From Lentihominibacter faecis (GTDB lineage: Bacteria > Bacillota > Clostridia > Peptostreptococcales > Anaerovoracaceae), in contig NZ_JACRWC010000019.1 in NCBI RefSeq assembly GCF_014306095.1, positions 1 through 5,897 of the forward strand: a stretch of DNA of 5,897 nucleotides, written 5' to 3'. Below the pieces are notes generated by a model. That model worked only from the letters and a program-made list of their open reading frames with translations, made no database searches and was not told where the DNA came from. A program made the position numbers and the translations under genes. Below, piece by piece: positions 1 to 5,132 of the stretch. Position 1 is the stretch's first letter, and each line of letters starts with the position of its first letter.

Positions 1-694
1 TGATGGCCGGAGCGTAGGAATACCAGCCGAACCCGGCACAGATGGCGATACTTTCCTTGAGAGAAAAACCGAAAGCCATAGCCGCCCCGCCCCCTGCCAG
101 CATGGTGCCTGCCAGGATCGCCAGCGGGAACGCCAGCGCTTTGAGACCCACCGACTTTAAATTTGCAGCCACCGTTCCCGAAAGACCGAGATCGAATCCG
201 ATAATAGCGATCAGCACGCATAAGAATATCGTCAAGCCATTGCCTGTGATGGTCGAAATCTCCTCCAGATGATCCTGAAACTGATCTACAAGACCGAAAC
301 GACCCACTGCGATCCCGGCGATGACTAAAGACACGATCCCCACCGTGCTTTTGAGATCCGACGTGCCCGCCTTGCCTCTGTGCTCCCGCTCCTGTGCATC
401 TTTTTCCGAACCGCCGTACCGATTGAGCCGCAGCGCCTTACGCACCAGAAAGATCATCAGAATGCTGCCTCCAATGGTAGCCAGCGTGATTGCCAGAGCC
501 TGGACTCCGATGGTAGCCAGCGCCGACGTCACCTGCCGGTTGATTCCCATGCGAAGCCCCATGAGAAATACCAGTATATACACCGCTGCCATCATGCTTT
601 TATCCAGGAAGCCGAAACGGCTGGCCATGCTCCGCAGTCTGGACGCGATAAAATAACAGAGGATCAAAATCCCCCAATACACGAAAATCATCAT
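1..694 (-). CDS. lysO: LysO-family lysine exporter, partial (C-terminal end outside window)
   Basis: The minus strand is open for 231 codons from an ATG at 694 and runs off the left edge. The product is a hydrophobic membrane protein with helices at about residues 3-20, 36-49, 58-84, 117-134, 152-172 and 184-209. The motifs MGLRMG (45-50) and GFGWYS (221-226) match the LysO/YbjE (DUF340) family, whose E. coli member exports L-lysine and the toxic analogue thialysine. Family members are near 300 residues, so roughly the last 70 are missing. A hydrophilic, charged loop (about 90-115) splits the two halves. The start at 694 is preferred over the adjacent ATG at 691 because AGAAGG (704-709, minus strand) sits 9 nt upstream of it. 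The second ATG could instead use AAGGA at 696-700. Diverging from azlCD suggests a common role in amino-acid efflux; that link is inference. The family is fairly sure, the substrate less so. Confidence 0.82.
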   Translation of the reverse strand, partial: MMIFVYWGILILCYFIASRLRSMASRFGFLDKSMMAAVYILVFLMGLRMGINRQVTSALATIGVQALAITLATIGGSILMIFLVRKALRLNRYGGSEKDAQEREHRGKAGTSDLKSTVGIVSLVIAGIAVGRFGLVDQFQDHLEEISTITGNGLTIFLCVLIAIIGFDLGLSGTVAANLKSVGLKALAFPLAILAGTMLAGGGAAMAFGFSLKESIAICAGFGWYSYAPAI

Positions 695-716
695 TTCCTT
701 TTACCTTCTTCTGCTG

Positions 717-722
717 TATAAT
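717..722 (+). promoter_or_regulatory. Putative -10 box of the azlCD promoter
   Basis: A perfect TATAAT lies 89 bp before the azlC start, in the gap shared with lysO. The position 17 bp upstream (694-699, TTTCCT) is a weak -35 match and overlaps the lysO start codon. On the opposite strand TATACA (720-715) overlaps the same bases and could be the lysO -10 box, though it has no convincing -35. If both are real, the two promoters would compete for the same DNA. Confidence 0.4.
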
Positions 723-747
723 GATTCTATGTCTGTGCTTCGCCATG

Positions 748-766
748 TGCAGGCGCAAATCCTGCA
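748..766. repeat. 6-bp perfect inverted repeat in the lysO/azlC gap, possible operator or leader hairpin
   Basis: TGCAGG (748-753) and CCTGCA (761-766) are perfect inverted copies around a 7-nt spacer. The repeat lies downstream of the TATAAT box and 45 bp before azlC. It could be the binding site of a dimeric regulator or a small hairpin in the azlC leader. There is no T-run after it, so it is not an intrinsic terminator. No amino-acid riboswitch is recognisable in the remaining leader, which is too short for one. Confidence 0.35.
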
Positions 767-811
767 AAACAGCTAGCAGAACAATCGTATCAAATCAGAA
801 AGGATATTGCA

Positions 812-1504
812 ATGGATTTTAACAAAGGTCTTAAAGACGGTATCCCGGTAGCTCTAGGATATTTCTCCGTATCGATCGCCTTCGGTCTCATGGCCATCGA
901 AAATGAATGCAGCGCACTGGAAGCCGTCCTGATTTCCGTGACAAACCTCACGTCAGCCGGACAGTTTGCCGGCGTGACTGTACTTGCCGCCATGGGAACC
1001 TACGTGGAGATGGCTATGACACAGCTGGTCATCAATTCCCGTTATTCCCTGATGGCGATTTCACTTTCCCAGAAAGTGGACGGGAAATTCCGCGGCATCT
1101 GGAAGTGGCTGCTGGGATTCGCCATCACCGACGAGATCTTTGCCGTTGCCATCGGTCACGACGGATCGATTTCAAAAGAATACTTTTCCGGTCTTATCAG
1201 TCTTCCGATCCTGGGCTGGTCCGCAGGGACTCTGTTCGGAGCAGTCCTGGGAAACATCATGCCTGAGATCATCACCACATCACTGGGCATCGCCCTCTAT
1301 GGCATGTTCATCGCCGTTGTTGTACCGAAAGCGCGCGAAAACCGCCACGTACTGATCACCGTGATCCTCGCCATCATCATCAGTACCGTGATCCGATACG
1401 TTCCTGTCTTTTCAGGGATCTCGGCGGGATTCGCCATTATTATCAGTGCAGTGATCGCATCAGTGGCCGGGGCTGTATTCTTCCCGGTAAAGGAGGCCGA
1501 ATAA
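812..1504 (+). CDS. azlC: AzlC family branched-chain amino-acid exporter, large subunit
   Basis: The 230-residue membrane protein has the AzlC/YgaZ family layout. An N-terminal stretch GLKDGIPVALGYF (6-18) is followed by TSAGQFAG (47-54), INSRYSLMA (74-82), where many relatives have NxRH, and TDEIFA (106-111). Further hydrophobic helices lie at about 125-150, 153-171, 180-197 and 202-223. In the family, the large AzlC/YgaZ and small AzlD/YgaH subunits together export branched-chain amino acids or analogues such as 4-azaleucine. The size is normal for the family. AAAGGA (799-804) sits 7 nt before the ATG, which settles the start. The stop overlaps the azlD start by one base (TAATG), so the two are almost certainly co-transcribed and translationally coupled. 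The exact substrate cannot be read from sequence. Confidence 0.9.
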   Translation: MDFNKGLKDGIPVALGYFSVSIAFGLMAIENECSALEAVLISVTNLTSAGQFAGVTVLAAMGTYVEMAMTQLVINSRYSLMAISLSQKVDGKFRGIWKWLLGFAITDEIFAVAIGHDGSISKEYFSGLISLPILGWSAGTLFGAVLGNIMPEIITTSLGIALYGMFIAVVVPKARENRHVLITVILAIIISTVIRYVPVFSGISAGFAIIISAVIASVAGAVFFPVKEAE

Positions 1505-1824
1505 TGGACATGCTTACATTTTTACCGTATCTGCTGGTAATGGCCGGTGTCACATATCTGATCCGTGCCCTGCCTTTCGTTCTGGTCAATAAAAAAATAG
1601 AGAACCGGTTTCTCAACTCGTTTCTCTATTATATTCCTTATACCGTTCTGGCTGCCATGACTTTCCCGGCGATCCTGTATGGGACCAACCACATGATCTC
1701 CGCCATCGCAGGGCTGGCCGTCGCCGTATTCATCGCCTACAAAGGCAAGGGACTGCTCATCGTTGCAGTGGGCGCCTGCAGCGCCGTATTCGTTGCGGAG
1801 CTGGTACTGATGGTGGTGCGGTAG
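1504..1824 (+). CDS. azlD: AzlD family branched-chain amino-acid transporter, small subunit
   Basis: This 106-residue, very hydrophobic protein has about four membrane helices (roughly 5-28, 41-60, 64-79 and 83-104). The family-typical segments are TYLIRALPFVL (17-27) and YIPYTVLAAMTFPAIL (43-58). AzlD/YgaH proteins are the small partner of AzlC/YgaZ, and both are needed for export in characterised pairs. The start is firm: AAAGGAGG (1489-1496) lies inside the end of azlC, 7 nt before the ATG, and the ATG overlaps the azlC TAA. The stop is followed after two bases by the stop of the convergent ung gene, and I see no terminator between them. Confidence 0.9.
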   Translation: MDMLTFLPYLLVMAGVTYLIRALPFVLVNKKIENRFLNSFLYYIPYTVLAAMTFPAILYGTNHMISAIAGLAVAVFIAYKGKGLLIVAVGACSAVFVAELVLMVVR

Positions 1825-1826
1825 AG

Positions 1827-2498
1827 CTATTCCGGAATGCTCCAGTCGATGGGTTCCTGCCCTGTAGACTGCAGGAATGCATTGGTTCTCGAAAAATACT
1901 TTCCGCCGAAATAACCTCGATGTGCCGACAGTGGACTCGGATGTACGCTCTTGATGATGCAGTGCTGCTTTCCCGTGATGAGAGCTTCTTTAGCCTTTGC
2001 AAAGCCTCCCCAGAGAATGAATACCATTGGTTTTTCTCTGGCGTTAAGATGCTGGATCACCTGATCCGTGAAGACCTCCCAGCCCTGACCTCGGTGCGAG
2101 CCTGCCGCTCCCCTGCGAACCGTCAAAACCGTATTGAGCAGGAGCACGCCGTTTTTCGCCCAGCTTTCCAGATTGCCGTGGCTCGGCGGATCGAACCCCA
2201 GATCATCCTGCAACTCCTTAAAAATATTCACCAGCGAAGGCGGTTTCTGCACACCCTTCTGCACCGAAAAGCAAAGCCCGTGAGCCTGTCCCGGTTCATG
2301 GTACGGATCCTGCCCCAGGATCACCGCTTTCACATCTTCATACGGCGTAAACTTCAACGCATTGAAAATATCGTACATATTGGGATAAATCGTTCGGCTG
2401 CCGTATTCCTGCTTGAGAAACTCCCGCAGCTTCAGATAATAATCCTTGTCAAATTCGCCCTTCAGGACGTCGTCCCAGCTGTTTCCGATGTGTACCAT
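1827..2498 (-). CDS. ung: Uracil-DNA glycosylase, family 1
   Basis: This 223-residue enzyme removes uracil from DNA, the first step of base-excision repair of deaminated cytosine or misincorporated dUMP. Family 1 signatures are intact. The water-activating loop GQDPYH (62-67, catalytic Asp64) is followed by GLCFSV (74-79), whose Phe77 stacks on uracil. LLLNTVLTV (119-127) has Asn122 for uracil recognition, and HPSPLSA (186-192) has catalytic His186 and the minor-groove loop. LTVRRGAAGSHRG departs slightly from the more usual form with AN or AG before SH, in a non-catalytic stretch. Length and N-terminus (GNSWDDVL) match the family. The Shine-Dalgarno site is poor: GGCGGG lies about 10 nt before the ATG. 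The gene appears to stand alone with its own extended -10 promoter. Confidence 0.97.
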   Translation of the reverse strand: MVHIGNSWDDVLKGEFDKDYYLKLREFLKQEYGSRTIYPNMYDIFNALKFTPYEDVKAVILGQDPYHEPGQAHGLCFSVQKGVQKPPSLVNIFKELQDDLGFDPPSHGNLESWAKNGVLLLNTVLTVRRGAAGSHRGQGWEVFTDQVIQHLNAREKPMVFILWGGFAKAKEALITGKQHCIIKSVHPSPLSAHRGYFGGKYFSRTNAFLQSTGQEPIDWSIPE

Positions 2499-2545
2499 GT
2501 TCGTGCTACCCGCCTTTCTGTATTGCTTGCTGATGGGGTTATTTT

Positions 2546-2554
2546 ATCATATCA
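2546..2554 (-). promoter_or_regulatory. Extended -10 promoter for ung
   Basis: Read on the minus strand, TGATATGAT is an extended -10 (TGN plus TATGAT, 5/6 to consensus), 47 bp before the ung start. The bases 17 bp upstream (AGATAT) are a poor -35, which is common for extended -10 promoters. The leader would be about 40 nt. Confidence 0.45.
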
Positions 2555-2686
2555 GAAAGCGGATTGGAATATCTTTCCCGATCCAGCCCGTACCAAAATC
2601 TTCGTTTTATATTTTTTTATAGGGCATTTCGAGAAAGTGTATCTTGTGTCTAAAATCTATTTCTCGCAATCTCATAATTTTTAACG

Positions 2687-2754
2687 GATATCGAGAAGCT
2701 GTGCAATCAAAACAGCTTGGCAACTCTACATCGCTCTTGCATTTTCTCGATATC
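2687..2754. repeat. 11-bp perfect inverted repeat with nested 7-bp inverted repeat
   Basis: GATATCGAGAA (2687-2697) pairs perfectly with TTCTCGATATC (2744-2754). Partly overlapping its left arm, AAGCTGT (2696-2702) pairs with ACAGCTT (2712-2718) across a 9-nt loop. A run of seven T follows at 2761-2767, but it starts 6 nt after the long stem, whose loop is large (46 nt). A normal intrinsic terminator is therefore doubtful. A related 7-bp pair, CGAGAAA (2630-2636) and TTTCTCG (2660-2666), lies just to the left. Confidence 0.5.
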
Positions 2755-2832
2755 AACTGATTTTTTTACCATTCGAAGATTTAGGTATTTGACCGGGGCC
2801 GCAGCCGGAGAAAAATTCTTCATTTGTCCCAT
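2707..2832 (-). CDS. Possible 41-codon small ORF within the intergenic repeat block
   Basis: On the minus strand an ATG at 2832 opens 41 codons ending in TGA at 2707. The product would be hydrophilic and basic, with YLNLR at residues 16-20 followed by a KK/EK-rich C-terminus. The frame stays open upstream of the ATG through the right arm of the repeat, so YLNLR occurs twice in one frame, 24 codons apart. There is no good Shine-Dalgarno site before the ATG. A second ATG at codon 4 has only GGGA close by. I do not recognise the product. It may be chance, or a remnant of a gene once carried by the repeat element. Confidence 0.18.
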   Translation of the reverse strand: MGQMKNFSPAAAPVKYLNLRMVKKSVDIEKMQERCRVAKLF

Positions 2833-2859
2833 TTTTTCAGCAAAACGAAGATTTAGGTA
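2774..2859. repeat. 14-bp exact direct repeat, copies 72 bp apart
   Basis: CGAAGATTTAGGTA occurs at 2774-2787 and again at 2846-2859. Each copy follows a T-run (2761-2767 and 2832-2837) after 6 or 8 bases, so the repeated unit is probably longer than the exact core. The second copy is the right arm of the 2591-2859 inverted repeat. The 72-bp offset is a multiple of three. Confidence 0.7.
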
Positions 2860-2910
2860 ACAGCCATCGCAATTCTACTCATAACAGTCTCACCATCTTC
2901 CCGCAAAACA

Positions 2911-2919
2911 TGTTACAAT
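2911..2919 (+). promoter_or_regulatory. Extended -10 promoter for the 2953 gene
   Basis: TGTTACAAT is an extended -10 (TG, one base, TACAAT) ending 33 bp before the ATG at 2953. No clear -35 stands 16-18 bp upstream. The predicted leader is about 26 nt and contains the AAGGAG ribosome site at 2938-2943. Confidence 0.45.
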
Positions 2920-2952
2920 ATCCTCAGCAATCACGATAAGGAGAATCCCACT

Positions 2953-3678
2953 ATGCTGCAAAACACACCCACCGTCTATCTCTCCCGACTGGCTTCGCCA
3001 TCACTGCAAAGGTTTCTGCAAAGCAACGGCTTTCAGCTGAACTCTCTCGACGTACCTGGCGTTTATCCGGAGATTTCTACCCATGCGGATATCCTGCTGT
3101 GCCAGCTGGGACTTTGGGAAAAGGCGCAGATCTTTCACGGAGATCCGGAAAAGCTGGCACGAAATTACCCGGGAAATATCCGGTACAATGCTGTTTGCAC
3201 AGGGAAATATTTTATCCATAATCTCCAGTACACGGATCCGGATCTGCTGGCAGCAGCGGAAACAAAGGCAGCAGCCGACAGCGCAATCCTGACAAAGATC
3301 CACGTCAAGCAAGGCTACACCCGCTGCAGCCTGCTGCCTGTGGATGACCGATCGTTCATCACGTCAGACGCAGGTATTGCAAAGACCCTTGCGGACCATG
3401 ACACGGACGTGCTGCTGATCCATCCGGGTCATATACACCTGCCGGGATTCGACTACGGATTCATCGGAGGCACCGGCGGCGGCCTCCCCCTGTCCGGCCG
3501 CCGCCTCTTGGTCGTAAACGGCAATATCGAAACTCACCCGGACCATAAAAAAATCGCGACCTTCCTCGAAGATCGCGATATCGACTTATACTACTCGAAG
3601 GACAGCCCACTGATGGATATCGGCAGCATCCTCGTAGACGCCGCACCGAAGCCTTTGCAGCAGCCAGCCCAGGATTAA
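2953..3678 (+). CDS. DUF6873-like GME-fold (pentein-like) protein, function unknown
   Basis: The 241-residue soluble protein has no signal peptide or membrane helix. Its motif order resembles clostridial proteins annotated as DUF6873 GME-fold: THADILLC (43-50), GYTRCS (121-126), ITSDAGIAKTL (136-146), GFIGGTGGG (169-177), VVNGNIETHPDH (187-198) and SPLMDIGSIL (218-227). The GME or pentein fold is shared with guanidine-modifying enzymes such as arginine deiminase and amidinotransferases, so a small-molecule enzyme is plausible. The substrate is unknown, and I cannot assign a catalytic triad with confidence. Conserved-looking Cys and His residues are His44, Cys50, Cys125 and His195. AAGGAG (2938-2943) lies 9 nt before the ATG, supporting the start. 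The gene stands alone and converges on the deacetylase. The family call rests on recalled motifs, not a search. Confidence 0.62.
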   Translation: MLQNTPTVYLSRLASPSLQRFLQSNGFQLNSLDVPGVYPEISTHADILLCQLGLWEKAQIFHGDPEKLARNYPGNIRYNAVCTGKYFIHNLQYTDPDLLAAAETKAAADSAILTKIHVKQGYTRCSLLPVDDRSFITSDAGIAKTLADHDTDVLLIHPGHIHLPGFDYGFIGGTGGGLPLSGRRLLVVNGNIETHPDHKKIATFLEDRDIDLYYSKDSPLMDIGSILVDAAPKPLQQPAQD

Positions 3679-3745
3679 TCTGCTCCCGGAATCGCCACCC
3701 AGGCCTCTCCGCTTTCAGCTATGCCACCCCAGCCATTCTTTCTCC

Positions 3746-5023
3746 TTATGGCTGTACTTTCTTCTGGAATGCCTCCAGGCTCTGTCCCAGGGACATGCGC
3801 ACCCGCGGCAGAAGCAGCGGGTTATCGCCCGGCTTGGCCTTGCCCGGCTGAGTCGTCACTGCGCACAGGAACCCGGCTTCCTTGACCATGGCCACACTGC
3901 TGTCGTTGTAATCCCCATACGGATAAGCAAAGGCATCACCGCTGCCACAGATCTCGATGGATTTCTTCAGATCCGCCATTCCCTCTTCATGGGAAATCGC
4001 CGGGAAAATGCCTCCGTGACCAATGTTTCCGCCTGGCCTGTGCATGTTGTGGGAATGAGACTCATAGTACACATAATCGCTCTGATACTGGGCGATTTTT
4101 TCTTCTCCATTAGAGGATGTGATCATGAAACATGTAGCCGGGACCTTGCACTTTTCAAGCACCGGGATACCGTGATCCAGGAAGCTCTTGGCTCCATCGT
4201 CAAAGCACAATACAATGCTCTTATCCGGCAGTTTCAGCTTGCCGTCGATATATTCCCGCACCTCCTTCCAGGTCGGATAATAATAATCTTCTGAATTGAG
4301 CCAGTTTAGTTCCGCCTCCAGTGCCTGAGCCGAAATATAATTGCCGAACCTCTTGTTAAGATCCTCCGGCGGATCGTTCTCATCGTACACGTAATGATAC
4401 ATGCAGATCGGAAGCCCCGGCGTCTGATAACTGGTGTTCGGCTCTACCGTCACATTCCGGAACACCCGCGTTTTATTGCCCTTGGAATCCTCGACAGTAT
4501 AAGCCAGTTTACGATTTCCAGCCTTGTTGAGATCATCGTAGGAAACCTTCACATCTTTCGTGATATCATTACCCTTTTTATCAGTGGCCTTGTAACCCGG
4601 CTCGTCAAAAGACTCACCCAGCTTCACGGTGATCTTGCTGGCTCCGGTCAGCTCCAGCACAGGATCCATCTCGCCTGTCACCGTGATCGTCCGCTTTGCC
4701 GTATAGCCTTTCACACTGTACTTCACCGTATATTTTCCGGCTTTCGTCGTATCCAGATCACTGTCGATCTTGATCTTTTTACTGTAGTCTTTACCATCTA
4801 TCTTTGCAGTCGCTCCCGGCTCATCGTATACACCGTTGAGACTGATGGTCATCTCCGCATCCCCGTTGAGCTTGATGGGAGACTGCTTCGCCTGATACAG
4901 GATGGCAAATCCCGCCACCGCCACTACCAGGACAGCCAGGATAAGGACCAGGATCTTACGCTGACGATACCGTTTCATTCTCTTCGCATGCCGCGCACGC
5001 TGCCTATTATCTTGTCTTTCCAA
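3746..5023 (-). CDS. Membrane-anchored polysaccharide deacetylase with two Ig-like (DUF5011-like) domains, probable TTG start
   Basis: Residue numbers count from an in-frame ATG at 5068. A basic N-terminus (about 20-38) precedes one membrane helix (39-57), giving a membrane-anchored protein facing outward. Two Ig-like repeats follow (about 64-132 and 136-210), each with Y/FDEPG and an AGKYTV- or AGNRKLAY-like strand, as in DUF5011. The NodB deacetylase domain (about 218-440) has FDDG (289-292), a His motif SHSHNMH (337-343), FAYPYGDY (380-387) and LPRVRM (420-425). Such enzymes remove acetyl groups from cell-wall or exopolysaccharide N-acetylglucosamine using a metal held by Asp and two His. 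I prefer TTG at 5023 (425 residues): GGAG (5032-5035, minus strand) lies 8 nt upstream. The ATG at 5068 has no ribosome site and sits only 2 nt after a TATAAT box, so it would not be transcribed. The substrate is not known. Confidence 0.88.
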   Translation of the reverse strand: MERQDNRQRARHAKRMKRYRQRKILVLILAVLVVAVAGFAILYQAKQSPIKLNGDAEMTISLNGVYDEPGATAKIDGKDYSKKIKIDSDLDTTKAGKYTVKYSVKGYTAKRTITVTGEMDPVLELTGASKITVKLGESFDEPGYKATDKKGNDITKDVKVSYDDLNKAGNRKLAYTVEDSKGNKTRVFRNVTVEPNTSYQTPGLPICMYHYVYDENDPPEDLNKRFGNYISAQALEAELNWLNSEDYYYPTWKEVREYIDGKLKLPDKSIVLCFDDGAKSFLDHGIPVLEKCKVPATCFMITSSNGEEKIAQYQSDYVYYESHSHNMHRPGGNIGHGGIFPAISHEEGMADLKKSIEICGSGDAFAYPYGDYNDSSVAMVKEAGFLCAVTTQPGKAKPGDNPLLLPRVRMSLGQSLEAFQKKVQP

Positions 5024-5070
5024 AATACTTTCTCCATCTATTTTATTCGTATTCCTTCGCAGGTTCATTT

Positions 5071-5099
5071 ATTATACCATGCCTTGGCACGTTTGTGAT
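5071..5099 (-). promoter_or_regulatory. Promoter of the deacetylase gene
   Basis: On the minus strand, TGGTATAAT (5079-5071) is a perfect extended -10. ATCACA (5099-5094, 4/6 to TTGACA) lies 17 bp upstream of TATAAT. Transcription should begin near 5064, past the ATG at 5068, leaving a leader of about 40 nt before the TTG at 5023. Confidence 0.6.
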
Positions 5100-5117
5100 A
5101 CCATATCCCGTTATTTG

Positions 5118-5126
5118 TGGTACAAT
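5118..5126 (+). promoter_or_regulatory. Extended -10 promoter of the radical SAM gene
   Basis: TGGTACAAT is an extended -10 (TACAAT, 5/6). It ends six bases before the ATG at 5133, so the predicted transcript start falls at or next to the start codon. No good -35 is present at the normal distance. TTGTGA (5093-5098) is 22 bp away, which is long. Confidence 0.5.
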
Positions 5127-5132
5127 AATCTC

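Larger units (their letters stand above)
2591..2859. repeat. Repeat-rich intergenic block bounded by 18-bp inverted repeats, possible MITE-like element
   Basis: The left arm (2591-2608, TACCAAAATCTTCGTTTT) and right arm (2842-2859, AAAACGAAGATTTAGGTA) are inverted copies matching at 17 of 18 positions and pointing at each other. They enclose 233 bp of A/T-rich DNA between the ung promoter and the promoter of the 2953 gene. A third partial copy (14 bp) lies at 2774-2787 in the same orientation as the right arm. Inside are an 11-bp perfect inverted repeat and four CGAGAA motifs in alternating orientation. No transposase is present and I find no clean target-site duplication. CAGCC occurs on both sides (2584-2588 and 2861-2865) but at unequal distances, probably by chance. 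It may be a small non-autonomous element, a structured RNA or a regulatory repeat; the sequence does not decide. Confidence 0.45.
5068..5126. repeat. Three copies of a 13-bp promoter-like repeat in the divergent promoter region
   Basis: TTTATTATACCAT (5068-5080), TTTGTGATACCAT (5092-5104) and TTTGTGGTACAAT (5114-5126) are aligned direct copies, each matching its neighbour at 11 of 13 positions. They start 24 and 22 bp apart, close to two helix turns. The first holds the deacetylase -10 box (minus strand), the second overlaps its -35 region, and the third holds the radical SAM -10 box (plus strand). They could be operator copies or simply related promoter sequences. Confidence 0.5.

Noticed and set aside
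321..721. Two plus-strand open frames of 111 and 113 codons opposite lysO
   Set aside because: Both overlap the LysO coding region on the other strand, which carries the family motifs. Their products are low-quality, Arg/Ser/Pro-rich translations.
1920..2684. 254-codon plus-strand open frame opposite ung
   Set aside because: It is antisense to a fully conserved ung with intact catalytic motifs. Its product is not recognisable, it has no Shine-Dalgarno site, and it runs into the intergenic repeats.
2755..2767. Intrinsic terminator formed by the 11-bp stem and the T-run at 2761-2767
   Set aside because: The T-run starts 6 nt after the stem, the loop is 46 nt long, and no plus-strand gene ends just upstream. 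A normal terminator is unlikely.
2793..2808. GC-rich hairpin CCGG/CCGG as a terminator
   Set aside because: The stem is only 4 bp, and the next T-run (2832-2837) is more than 20 nt away.
2584..2865. CAGCC on both sides of the inverted-repeat element as a target-site duplication
   Set aside because: The copies lie 2 bp and 1 bp from the arms, so they are not symmetrical. Five bases can match by chance.
3679..3745. Coding-like minus-strand stretch after the deacetylase stop, in another frame, ending at TAA 3676-3674
   Set aside because: The frame reads GWGGIAESGEAWVAIPGAD before its stop, but it is short, has no start or ribosome site, and I cannot link it to a family. The deacetylase already ends at a normal position. 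No intrinsic terminator was found in this 67-bp convergent gap either.
4394..5098. 234-codon plus-strand open frame opposite the deacetylase
   Set aside because: It lies antisense to recognisable Ig-like and NodB domains and crosses the promoter region. The protein resembles no family I know. It is a by-product of the codon use on the other strand.
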